From Saccharina japonica (taxonomy: Eukaryota > Sar > Phaeophyceae > Laminariales > Laminariaceae): a stretch of 64,000 nt of DNA. This document shows positions 20,636 to 31,900 of the stretch, piece after piece (positions within the stretch are counted from its first letter, which is position 1; each line of letters starts with the position of its first letter). The notes beneath the pieces are model-generated. The model was not told the origin of the DNA and did no database searches. It worked only from the letters and a program-made list of their open reading frames with translations. A program made the translations under genes and the position numbers. Location: positions 1 through 64,000 of the forward strand of contig MEHQ01000692.1 of the NCBI GenBank assembly GCA_008828725.1. Reading direction: 5' to 3'.

Positions 20636-21090
20636 TAACCAAAGGTTATGGTACCACTTTGTGGCTCGTTCATAATCTTATCAGCAACATAGTGCCAAAG
20701 AAAATGGGTGTACCCCTCGTATGGAGCATTAAGTTGGCCACTATGTTCCCCAAGATTGAAAAATCCAACAAAAAGGGGTGTCTCGTCATCATCTGACCCC
20801 TGAGATGATGCCAGGCACAATACGCCATTATCTTGGTTGGCTCTTTTACTGTTCCGCAAATATATACGATAATACATGCCTTACACTATATACGAGAAAG
20901 ATACGTATAATATGTACGTATGACGTACACCGAGTACGTATACGAAAACGATACGTACCATATTTTGAATACATACGAGTATTATGTTGCTTTGGCCATA
21001 GGCACTGCTGCTGCACAGCCTTTATCTTTGTTTGGCGAAATAAAAGTCGGGAAGAAAAAAGAGCCACAAAGTGGTACGATAACGTTTGGT
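20636..21090. mobile_element. Non-autonomous DNA transposon with ACCACTTTGTGGCTC ends
   Basis: Inverted ends AACCAAAGGTTATGGTACCA CTTTGTGGCTC (from 20638) and GAGCCACAAAGTGGTACGAT AACGTTTGG (to 21089) bound about 450 bases without a transposase frame. It interrupts the dispersed repeat whose remainder is at 21090-21225. Confidence 0.75.
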
Positions 21091-21497
21091 CTGTGAGCTC
21101 GAGGATTTCGTCGAAGCTCATCTTTGCTAGCTGAGTGTAATACTTCGATCGCGCGTACTTACGGGTTTTATATGTCCTCATGTAGGATGTACATCCCATA
21201 TGAGGGGGACACAATCTGAGGCTGTAGAATTCAGGAAGTGTGTGTCTATTTGTGGGGGGAGAAATAATTAAAGTTAAATTAAAATTAAAATTAAACAGTC
21301 TGAAATAAACGTACCAGGTATACTATAGTGTTCCGAATATATAGCGTGTTCCTGATATATACTTACGTAAACTTGTATCATATAATATTTTACCCTTTCT
21401 GGACCTTCAGCTCGGGGAAAAGGGACGACGCGAAAAACAGGCCCTTTTTTTTTTCCTACGTATAACCATTCAGTGGATACTCGTACGTTTATAAACC

Positions 21498-21850
21498 AGC
21501 CGTATAATTGCACGTACGTGCTGTGGGTTGTTAGAACTGCACGTATTTTTGCATCATCTTTACCCTTGCTCCCACCCGGACCTGATCCCACCCGGATCTG
21601 ATCCCATTTGGCACCCTGCCCCCACCCACAAAAAAAGGTGCAGAAATATAATCAGCCCTCCGCAGGAGCCGCCGGAGGCCCACCTGGCACCTCGATCCCA
21701 TTTGGTACCCATGTAGGCCATACATATCTACAACAACTCCTGCTATACATATAACCGTATTGAACTATGGGCTATGACGACAGTAAAAAAAAGGGGTATT
21801 GAATGTACGTGCAGATTCGTTGGACTCGCACGTACGTGCAAGTTCTCCGG
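21498..21850. mobile_element. MITE of the CACGTACGTGC family
   Basis: Shares about 300 bases with 35975-36280 and 36530-36835 (CCTTGCTCCCACCCGG, GCAGAAATATAATCAGCCCT, CCTCGATCCCATTTGGTAC, CATACATATAACCGTATTGA). The ends carry CACGTACGTGC in opposite orientation. This copy has an extra stretch after ACCGTATTGAA. Confidence 0.75.
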
Positions 21851-22406
21851 AGCCGCATACATCATACATACACACCCACAACAACAATAGCGCACGTTAC
21901 TGCTTCTGCTCAGGAATGCCATGTGCCATGGTATGGGCATTCGCGAGCATCGCCACACGCAGTGCACGCGGCAGTTGTTGAGGAATCGCAGACCGCACTG
22001 AGCTGACGCACATACACACACACGTAGATATATGCGTCCGTGAAAAATGACGACGATTACAGCGACGGCCACTACATGATTGAGGGATGAAACACCCGAT
22101 CGGCGTTCGAGTTACAACGCAAGGAGTCGTACAGCACGGGTGCACCACGATCCTACGCGTAAGGCTGGGCGCTCCCGCTGCTCGTAGACGCTTGGAAGCA
22201 CCAAAGCCATCATTGTTTTGTCGCTACGTATGCGCGTATCTCCAACGTGCAGTTTTTTTTTCGTTTTTTTTCCCCTCATATAATCGCTATCCTCCCCGCA
22301 TGCCGCACGCAAATTTTTCCGACTGGAAACCTATGATATTGATTTTGCCACACACGCTTGTCGCAAATCCAAAGAGTGCTAGCAGTCTCGCAGTGGTGGT
22401 TGAGCC

Positions 22407-24208
22407 ATGCCAGCGCAAAGAACTGCGGCCAAGCGGAAGGCTCCAGAGGCGGGCCATGCTCCTCTGTCGGGCTCAAAGGCCAAGAGAAGGCCCGTCACAA
22501 ATGGCGCGTCTGCATCCCCCACAGCTCGTGCAGCAGGCAAAGCAGCATCGCCTGTTGCCACCAAGTTCATGACTGGCCTGGCCAACCACCTCGCCGGCGA
22601 CGACATGGGCCAAGACACAGCCGCGATCGAGGGTGCCCTACGTGCCGCCGTGGGCGCCCTGCCCAAGGGAAAGCTGAAGGCCGAGCTGGCGAGAGACGAA
22701 GCTCTGACGGTGGAGCGGCTGGTGGCGGAGGTTCGCGCAGTCAAGGCCAAGAAGCAGGCTCACACGGCGAAGGCTTCTGCGGCTGGTACGGTGCCAGGCG
22801 AGGCCGTGGTACTTGCCGGTAAGAAAAAAGCTCGAGGTGTCGCTCAGGTGACCAGCGGAGGTGGCGGCGGCAATGCTGCTGCAGGAAGGCAACGAGAAGA
22901 TGCCGTGCCCTGCACGGTGGCGCTGTACCGCCGCGCTCGTAGGCAGGCCCAAGAAAGCAGCAGCAGCGGCGGCGGCGACGGGAACCAGAGCAGCTTCCTT
23001 CTCCGATCCCTCGCCATGAACCCAAGAGCGCCCCTCGACCTTCTCGTGGAGGCGGTGGGGACCGACGCCGTCGACGGCGGCGGTGGGGCTGGGACTGCCT
23101 CGGCGGACGGCAAGGGCCACCTGTCCGCAGAAGCAGCGGCCCTCGAGTCCAGCGTGGGCGGCATGAAAAACCTGCTGAAGGCGCTTGCCGCCGACCCTCG
23201 CTCGGCCGTGTCTGCCTCCGGGGTGGCTTTTTACGCGAACCGTGCTGCCGACCTGGCTGCCGCCATCGCGGCAGCTGTCACAGCGGCGGAGGTGTTCGCC
23301 GTCGTTAGCAGCAGGGGTGGGGTTTCCAGTGGTAGTATAACCGGTGGCGTTTCTCGTCGGGCGGGGTCTGACGATGATAAAGCGGCGGCAGAATCGGCGG
23401 CGGAGGCGGCGGCGGCCGTGGCGACGGAAGGGTTGGGGTTGATGCTGAGGGTGATCCAGCTGACCGGGTTCGCGGTATCAGCCGCCGCTTTGTCGTCGGC
23501 GCCGTCTGCGTGGGACATCGGTGGCGATGGGGGCGACGGCGGCGGCGGCGGCGACATACGTTTAGCGGACCCTGCGGGTACCCTCCTGTTGTCGTGCTTG
23601 CCGAAGACAACGACTACTACTCCGGCGAGAGCAGGAGCAGCACCGGGAGCGGGACCAGGAGCGGGGGCGGGAAGCGAGGGTACGGCTGGGGAGCAAGGGG
23701 GGGGGTGCGGGCGCTGCCGCCGGTTGGGATGTCGGTGGGGCGCCTTCTCGGGCACTACGCCGCCGCCATGGCTGCGTGTTCCGCCGGCTGGAAGGGGGGA
23801 GCGGCGGCGCTCGTCAAGGGTGCACGCTCGGCCGCGACGGCAACGGTGGGAGAAAAACGCGGCGACGGAAACGAGAGCAGCAGCAGCAGCAGCGGCAGCA
23901 GCGATGACGGCAGCAGCAGCGATGGCGATTCGTCGTCCGCGGCGAAAATCCAGCCGTACTTGGATGCCGAGACCACACTTCCGGTGGTTCCGCGGCCGTT
24001 GGCTTTGCGTCGTTTGACGCAAACAAGACAAACCAACTCTACAGAACCAGTTTCAAAAATGAGAAGCCATAATAGATGGTCCTTATTTCTCATGCACATA
24101 TTTCTGGATCCTCAAAACTACAAGAATAATCGCCAGAAATCCCGGCTCAAAAATTTCCCATCATATATACGTAGATGGTCTTTGTACGAACATTTTGAGC
24201 CGTCATGA
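22407..24208 (+). CDS. Unrecognised basic/Ala-rich protein, probably nuclear; frame changes at a G9 run
   Basis: A long, strongly GC3-biased frame starts at 22407 with MPAQRTAAKRKAPEAGHAPL, a classical bipartite nuclear-localisation pattern (KRK ... KAKRR). A probably helical section follows (about residues 55-120: FMTGLANHLAG, LPKGKLKAELARDEALTVER, LVAEVRAVKAKKQ). Beyond it are Gly/Ser linkers and another helical part (SFLLRSLAMNPRAPLDLLVE, GGMKNLLKALAADPRSAVSA, AFYANRAADLAAAIAAAV). After nine G at 23697-23705 the better coding frame is the next one (VRALPPVGMSVGRLLGHYAA, MAACSAGWKGGAAALVKGAR, then a Ser/Asp run), ending at 24208. A one-base error or real frameshift in the G run would join them. 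If the first frame is kept, the stop is at 24017. I do not recognise the family. The last section may include part of a repeat. Confidence 0.6.
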
Positions 24209-24489
24209 TTTCTGTAGTTTTCAGCCATCTCCGAAACCCAAAAAATCAGAACCATCTGTTATGGGCCAGGAAATCATCGTTATTTTTGCTCTCAGCTCCT
24301 GGAGGGGTCAAAAATCTGCAAAACCTGCAGGAACTGAGAGTTACTTGAATGTTGTGCACTGTCACTACAGCAGCAGAACTGCTACCCTCTGCCGAGTATG
24401 CCTATCTGTCACCCGCGCCAAAGCATAACACGTACGGCAAGCTGTACCTACGGGCTATGATGCCTGTGTAAAAGCTATCGCTTCTCCCT

Positions 24490-24760
24490 CGTATGGAAGC
24501 GATGCCAGCAGCAGCAACGGCAAAAGCGGCAGCAGAGATGGCGATTCGACGTCGTAGCAGCAGCAGCAGCAGCGATGGCGATTCGACGTCCGCGGCGAAA
24601 ATCTACCCGTACTTGGATGCCGAGACCACGCTCGCGGTGGTGCGGCGGCCGTTGGTTTTGCGTCGTTTGACGCAAACAAGACGAACCAATACTCTATGGA
24701 ACCAGTTAAAAAAATTAGAAACCGTAATAGATGGTCCTTATTTATGATGCACATATTTCT
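24490..24760 (+). pseudogene. Partial duplicate of the 3' end of the 22407 gene
   Basis: Repeats about 23,880-24,110: the Ser run, GATGGCGATTCG, CCGCGGCGAAAATC, PYLDAETTL and LRRLTQTR are seen in both. It has no start and no link to the upstream copy, and lies about 600 bases downstream of the original. Confidence 0.7.
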
Positions 24761-24831
24761 GAATCCTCAAAACTAGAAAAATAATCGCCAGAAATCACGG
24801 CTCAAAATTTTCCCATAATAGTTGGTATTTT

Positions 24832-25557
24832 TAGGGTCGTTTTTAACGACGCAAGTTTGGCAAATAAATTGCGAAATTTCCATTTTTTGGCAAGTTTTAC
24901 TTGCCAAAATAGCAAAAAACTTGCCAAGTTTTTTTTTCGGATATTTCCGTATCTGTTCGTTGGCAAGTTTCTAGAAAGCCAAATTTGCTGTTTCACTTGC
25001 CTTTTGAGCCTTTTGCGACTAATCACGCCTACGCAAGACCATACAAACCACACGCCGTCGCGCTAGACGCACGAGCTGCAGCAACACAGGGAGATATCAA
25101 GGGTTAGATGGTGCCGACAGCAGACGATGGTGGCTGACGGCACTGCTGAAGGGGTTGCTGGCGCGGGTGACGAACCGCATGTAGGCGTGGCACTGGTGCC
25201 GTCTGGGGCTGATGCTCAAGTCAATCCCAATCAAACAGTCGCCCCAGCTTTCCCAAGACGACGAACACGTGACTATGACCGCCCTGGAGAGCTGTCCACC
25301 TCTAGGACCTACGAGATATGCTTGGATCCGTCTCCAGGCCACCCATTCCTCGAAGAGGGTGTCGTCTAGCTGTCCGATCCTTGCTGTATGGGGTTTGATA
25401 AAAAAACTGAAGGCGTTACGTGGCTCAAATAGCAAGTTTCTTGCCATTTCATCGTGTTTGTCGATAGAAAGTATTTTCCAAGACTTGCCAATTTGTTGTT
25501 GCCAAAATAGCAAGTTTTTTTATATTTGCTCGTGTCGTTAAAAACGGCCCTAACTGT
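24832..25557. mobile_element. Non-autonomous DNA transposon, TIR TAGGGTCGTTTTTAACGAC
   Basis: Terminal inverted repeats of about 25 bases (TTTTTAGGGTCGTTTTTAAC GACGC; ... GTGTCGTTAAAAACGGCCCT AA) enclose about 725 bases. Sub-terminal TTGGCAAGT/ACTTGCCAA motifs also occur in both orientations. No transposase frame is visible inside. Confidence 0.8.
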
Positions 25558-26660
25558 GATGACCTTTGACAAAAAAACTTTTGCGGGGCGTTTGCTCCCA
25601 ACCGCGACGAAGAACGTCCCGTATCACACGGGTGATAAAAGATAGCCCACCCCCTGCGAGATGGATTTCGGGGCCGATTTCCCTCCAAAACGCGCCTTAA
25701 CCTTTTTAGGACTGCAGTCCTGTTTTGGGGACAAACCACTCCACGTGTTTGACCGAACCCGTGAACAGCCCCGCACTAATTCCAAGTAAGTGTGCCCCTT
25801 AAAAAAAGAGGGTGCAGTTGAATTGAAACGAGGGAGTTCACATTGCGATGAGGGAGGCGTCTAGGCCGAGGGGGGGTGGTAGGAGATGGATAAGGTAGTC
25901 GTGCGCGTGTTGGCGTACGGAAGGGAGAGAGGGAGGGAGAGGTGTGGTGCGTACCCGGGAGTAGGCAAAAAAAAAAGCGAGTGCGAAATTCCTGTGGGCG
26001 ACGAAAGTTTTTTTTTCTTGTTGGCAGGTTTCTCGCCGAAGAGAAGTTCACTTCGGGCCCTGTGACACCCCACAGCCGTTTTTCCGATGGTTTTTTGTTT
26101 ATCATCGCAAACGCAAAATGCGATGTTTTTCGACCTCTCCTTCAGAGAGAGCTGAAAAAGAATCAAATCGGAGACGGTACGCTTGTTTTAATTTTTCATG
26201 GAAAAAAGTGACGCAAGGCCATGCTGCCAAGTTTTCTCCCGATTCATAGAGTTATGGATCAGATCAATCAATCGGTGATGTTTTTTCTTTTTCTTTTTAA
26301 GGAACTGATGGCCCGCTTTTCGGCCTTTCAGGGCGAGAGGGTTTTTGTGCCACCTATTATCAGGGACGTGCGGTTTTTAACCCCCCCCGTGATCAGCAAC
26401 CGGCGCTTCGTGGCCGCACCACATCAGTTTTTTCTACAATCATGTATTTGAGCTTTTGTATCCACCCGGATCTTCGCCGTTATATCCCTTTCCCTCCCTC
26501 CAAGCACGGTCCTTGTCCCTTACAGCTTGCGGAGGAAGTATTTTGCCATATATACATTTTTTTCTTGAAGATTTGATGTGCTTGTGTACAAACCATACAC
26601 ACCTCGAAGAGATCTGATCACTGACAGATCATACAGATCATTCCCACTTCATGGTCTAGA
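25558..26660. other. Intergenic, no gene seen
   Basis: Contains a TTAACCCTT-family MITE fragment at 25696-25790. Otherwise it has only short frames without family resemblance. Confidence 0.45.
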
Positions 26661-26669
26661 TCTTGCAGG

Positions 26670-26860
26670 GAAGATAAACACCCTGATCTGTATGATCTGT
26701 GTGATCTGTATGATCTGTGTGATCTGTATGATCTGTGTGATCTGTATGATATGTGTGATCTGTATGACCTGTATGATCTGTGTGATCTGTATGGTCTGTA
26801 TGATCTGTATGATCTGTATGATCTGTATGATCTGTATGATCTGTATATTTTGCGCCACAT
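26670..26860. repeat. 9-base satellite GATCTGTAT/GATCTGTGT
   Basis: About 20 units of a 9-base motif. The period is a multiple of three, so one frame reads MICVICMIC repeats, which is not a protein gene. The complementary motif (GATCATACA) forms a larger array at 54.5-55.2 kb. Confidence 0.92.
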
Positions 26861-27159
26861 GCATGCATGACCCCGGCCGAGCTGTTTTCGCTTTTGTGTG
26901 TTCAGGTTTCAGGCGGTGGTACCCTCGGTACCTCGCTTTGTGCATGCGACCATATCTTCACACACAACCCTTCTTCGGATTACAGCTTCGTTGGACTTGT
27001 TCCACATCGGACTTGTGTGCTGCGCGATAGAGGAAGCACTTTTTTTTCTTTTTTTTTTTTCTTTTTTTTTCTGAATGACCTATTAAAGGCTCCTTAACCC
27101 AAAATCTGCGGAATTTCGTTTTTTTTTGTTGCAATTTTTTTCATATCTTCACTTGACCC

Positions 27160-27390
27160 ATTCAGAACTGAGAAAATGATCCCACTCTAATTCCAAGTAG
27201 TTTGTCCCCAAAATCGTGTTTCCGGTCCTGAACCCATTCCGAACTGAAAAAAATGTCCCACACTAATTCCAAGTAGTTTGTCCCCAAAATCGTGTGACCA
27301 GTTCTTAACCCATTCAGAACTGAAAAATGTCCCACACTAATTCCAAGTAGTTTGTCCCCAAATTCGCGGGACCAGTTCTTAAGGGATTAA
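27160..27390. mobile_element. Three tandem TTAACCC-family MITE units
   Basis: Three consecutive units of about 75 bases read CCCATTCAGAACTGA, CACTAATTCCAAGTAGTTTG and TCCCCAAAATCGTG. They match the single elements at 43922 and 48018. Confidence 0.75.
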
Positions 27391-27397
27391 AACCATA

Positions 27398-27475
27398 GAA
27401 AAATAGGGGACCAAATATTGTTGGCAAAAATAGTAGTGCGTACCGTAGGTGCCTATTTACTATGAGGTCCCCCGT
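27398..27475. mobile_element. MITE of the CATAGTAAATAGGA family
   Basis: GGGGACCAAATATTGTTGGC ... GTGCCTATTTACTATGAGG. It lies directly after the tandem MITE array. Confidence 0.6.
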
Positions 27476-27587
27476 AAAGAACACACATAAGAGTACGTGG
27501 CGAGAAGGAAGGGATAGGGACAGCAAATAAATGGAGTACGAATCATAGGCAAATCTCAGGCCGGAAGTATGTACGTATATAAGACCA

Positions 27588-28256
27588 TCTATTATGGGAA
27601 AATTATTTTGGGGCCCTCAGAACCGAGATTTTAGGCCGAAAAAATACGCGATTGACTCGGCGGGACGGCCCAAGACACCTCTGTCTGTCTGTACACTCGT
27701 CAGGATGCTCCCCGTACGTAGTTTTCCGAGAGCTTTCTGACGTGCTTTTCCGTTTCTCCAGAGTCGTAGTTTGACTGTTCGTCCAATTTGCCAGTTCTGA
27801 CGACACGATGATTTTTAGCCAAAAATCATCAAAGATCACCATTATTTTTGGCCCCAGTTTTGACCAACAATACGTGTTTCTGAAAACTGATTTCGGTTGC
27901 GCCAAAAATCAAATTGAGACCCTACGAGAAACGGAGAACTTTTCCAGAAAGTATTCGGAAAACTACGGGGTGGATCTTGAGGAGTGTATCGGTTTTGTTT
28001 TGCTTATGAATCTGGAATTATTATTAGTACATGTGCGGGATATGATCCACAATTAAACTAGCACATATAAAAACACACCCGATATAGACTGCTACTTTCT
28101 ACTGCAAAGCCCTACCACGATTCAATACCTCTCCACATACCCCAGATTTCCTTCGTTCAACCTTCCACGTTTTTGACAGTCCAGTCGAGTAAAACAGGTA
28201 CTATATTTGACCTAGAAATTCAATTCTGAGAGCTAAAAATAATGTTTCCCATAATA
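27588..28256. mobile_element. Non-autonomous DNA transposon, TIR ATTATGGGAAAATTATTTT
   Basis: The left end ATTATGGGAAAATTATTTTG GGGCCCTCAGAA is matched inverted by TTCTGAGAGCTAAAAATAAT GTTTCCCATAAT at 28225-28256. The interior has a second nested inverted repeat (GTAGTTTTCCGAGAG / TCGGAAAACTACG) and no transposase frame. Confidence 0.8.
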
Positions 28257-28555
28257 CATGATCTAAGGAAGCATACTTTGTTGTGCAGAAGGCTCTTTTT
28301 TTGTCCGTGGTTTTCTTTTTTGGGAGTGCTTATGAGTGATCAATTTTGAAACGCGTGCATGCTACCAGGTATACATTTTGTCGGACGGCAGCAACAAAAA
28401 TAAAAACAATAGCAAATAGCAAGGATAATGTAACACCTCCCGTTTTCTAATTGTTATCGCCACAGCGCCCGGATGCAAAGGAGCGAGCGCCACGCTTTTA
28501 AGCCGGCAAGACGGGCAGCAACTACTCCTATATACACCTGTACCCCCCTCAATTT

Positions 28556-28934
28556 CTAGACATTATTTTCTCCTCTACTCCGTCTGCCAACGTCGTCACT
28601 TTTCTCCTCGCTATCATCATCATCATCATCGTCGTCGTCATCATCATCGTCGTCTATGCTACGGGAAGCCACCCCTCCATTCCCCAGCCCCTCTCCTCTT
28701 CCAAGCTTATCGTCGTTAGCCCCGCCCCTACTCTCCCCCCACTCCGTCTCCCCATCCCTGTCCATGTCTCTGGCCCTGTCTCTGTTACTATTGTTATTGT
28801 TATTCCTGTCTCGATTTCCCCTGCTGTGCCCGATGTGCTTTAGCGCCTGCGAGGCGTCTCGCCGGACTTTTTCGAACTCGGACCGACTCAGCCGAAGCAG
28901 CTGAGGGAGCCCGCCGGCTTCCACAAGCACGCGC
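28556..28934 (-). CDS. ARM gene last exon (ARM repeat plus poly-Asp tail)
   Basis: After CCCACAG|G it codes RVLVEAGGLPQLLRLSRSEF and EKVRRDASQALKHIGHS, a clear final ARM repeat. A low-complexity tail follows: Asn run, DRARDMDRDGETEWGE, and an Asp run at about residue 95 encoded by mixed GAT/GAC codons (28615-28656). It ends RRSRGENNV and stop at 28556-28558. Begins in phase 2. Confidence 0.85.
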
Positions 28935-31900
28935 CTGTGGGGGGAAATATATACAAATTAAAAATTAAGAATGAAAATGAAAATTGGGTTGTTTGATATA
29001 ATAGACGGATTTCGAGATACAATACATTTGTTATGTACAAGACCACGTCGTACCTGGTACATTTTTGTACAAAGTGGTGTGATATATGATGGGCAGGGTT
29101 AATCAAGAGGGAGGCAGGGAGGGAGGGGGGGGAGGTGTGGGGGGTTGCACTCATTGCCATGGATGGCCGTAGCCGTATGGCCATAGACCCTCGCATGCCT
29201 ATGTACAATGCCGGGACAGAGCACGTCGGGGTTTTCACCGACCAGGCAGGCTTTTTCTCCTTTTTGAGGACACATTATTGCTTTTGTTTTCGAATCGCAT
29301 GTGGCGCAGACGGGGGGGGGGGGGCGTACTCATTTGTTGCTTGCCTTAGTCATTTGACCATTGACCACGCGTCCCTTTCGAGACGGAGCACCGTTCCTAC
29401 TCCTAATAGAGACACCTCCAACACTTGGGCGCTCATTACGTTGTTTCCATATATTACAAAGAAACTTTTTGCTAATCTTATCCCCTTCCTGTTTCGCCGC
29501 CTGTGGCACCATCTATCTCCTAAGATAGCGATCGTTTTCTCGCTACTATTTAGTGTACCAAACTGCTCTATGTCACACTCGTCTATTTTCCTCATCTCCT
29601 CCTCTAGCACATCCCTTTCCTCCTTATACCTTTCACATTCTCCCACTATGTGAATTCTACTCTCTATGGCTTTGCCACATGGGCACATCTGTGCATCTAC
29701 TTCCTCCTCCTCCCGGCTACTGGTATACCTCCTCCTTCTTTCTGGCAGGTCCAGGTCCCCTACACGAAATCGCAATTTCAGCTTTTTCGCGAAGTCCATT
29801 GGGCCATGCAGATACCTTTTCATCCCTATTCCTTCTCTCAACCCCCCGTATATCTCTAAGTGTTCTTCCCCTTCTATCTTCTTTCTCAGCGCTAGCCTTT
29901 CCCTGCTTTCTATCCTTTCTTTTACTTCTGTCTTGTATCCGCTAAATTTCTCTATGGCCAGCGTCTCTTTTTGGTTTCCTATTTCCTTCCATACTTTCTC
30001 GACTACGCTATCCCACCTTATTCCAGCTCGCCCTTTGGTTACTTTCTCCCATACAGCTTTATCAGCTATGGCTGGCAACCTCTTATTTGGCATGTTCTTT
30101 ACTTTATATTGCCATTTCAACTCACGCACGTCTCTATTTGTCTTAAGTGGGTACATTCCTAGTTCTGCTCTCAATACTGTATTACTCGTCGTACTTGAGC
30201 AACCTAATACTTTTTTAGCTGCTGTCATCTGTTACTGTTTCCAGCTGTTTTACGAGCTTCGCGTTCCCTTCCCATACTTCTCCTGCATATTCTAGCTTTG
30301 GTACAATCACATTCATCAGTATATACACATCTCTTAATTCTAGTATCAAGGTGCGAGTCTGTTAGGACTGCTTCCATCTTGCCTACGTGTGCCTTACCCT
30401 TGCCTACTATTTTATTTATGTGTGCGTCCCAAGAGCAATATTTTGAGATCTCTACGCCAAGGTACGTATACTGGTCTACGATCGGTAATTCATCTCCTTC
30501 CCCACTTCCACTTACAAGTTACCGGACTCTCCTTATCTTCGTTACATACAACTACTGCGCATTTTTTTACGTTCGCGGTCACTCTCCACTTCCTGGTGTA
30601 CTCTAGTGCCTTCTCTATTTGTTTCTGCAGTCCTTCGGGTGTTTCTGGTATGCAGACGAAATCATCCGCAAACATCAATCCCGACACCGTATCTTCCCCC
30701 ACCATGACTCCCTGCGATGCTGCTTCTACTGCTACTACCATGTCATTAATATATACCTTGAATAGGTTAGGTGATAGCGTACATCCCTGTGCAACTCCTT
30801 GTAGGATATCAACGTACTTCGATATTTCCCCGTCCAACATCACAGCACTTCTCGCACATTCCGTCATCTTCTTCATCATTCTCCACATCTTTCCTCTTAT
30901 CCCTATTTCCCACAACTTTTTCCACAGCCCACTTCTCCATGCTGTATCGTAGGCCTTCTGTACATCTAAAAAGAAACAGTACGTTGTTAGCCCCGCGTCT
31001 TTCCTGCCTTGGATTATCTTACCTAATGTGTACACATGGTCGACGCAGCTACGGTTTGGCCTAAATCCTGCTTGCCCTTCGCTAATTTTTCTTCCTTCTC
31101 CATTATTGTTCCCATTCTATCGTTCAAAATCTTACAGAACGTTTTACCTACAGTGCTTAGTAGCGTTATCCCCCTATAGTTACCCGGGTCAGCCTTGTCT
31201 CCTTTCTTAAACAAGTTTACTACTACTCCTTCTCTCCATCTCTTAGGTGCGTACTCGTTTTTCCATATCCAGTTATACAACTTAACCGTCATGGTAAGCA
31301 TTCCTTCTCCCCCGTACTTCATAAATTCATTAACTATTTGGTCTGCCCCTGCTGCCTTTCTATTCTTAAGTTTAGCTACACACTTCTTTACTTCTTCTCT
31401 TGTGAACTCTCCCTGTAACCCTTCTGAGCCACTGTCTTCCCTTTCTGATGCATCTACGTTCGCCTCTGCCCACGCGTTGATATCCTTCTCGAATTCTTCG
31501 TCGAACATTTCGTTGGTTGTGGGCGTTCCTAGCTTGCGGTAATGCTCTACAAGTACTTCCCTTTTCCCCTTCGAACTCCTAACCATTTCACCGTTCCGTG
31601 CTCTTAATGTAGCTGTCCCCGTATCTGCCTCTCCTGCTTGTTTGCCTAGTATTCCTTTAATCCCTACCCACATCTGCTTCATCCCGCCATCAAAGTCATT
31701 CATTCGTTTTATGAACTACGTCTTTCCATACCCCCTTCTTCTTCTTCTCAACCACCTTTTTTACTTTCTTTCTAGCAATACCATACTCCTCCCATCCTGA
31801 CGTAGTTTTGCTCGATGTGTATCTTGCGTGTGCCTTTCTCCTTACTCTTATAGCCTCTTTTACTTCTTCATCCCACCATTTTACTGCCCCATTGCATATT

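Noticed and set aside
26578-27030. 150-codon frame rich in MICVICM repeats
   Set aside because: The 9-base satellite keeps one frame open. It resembles a membrane protein only by accident.
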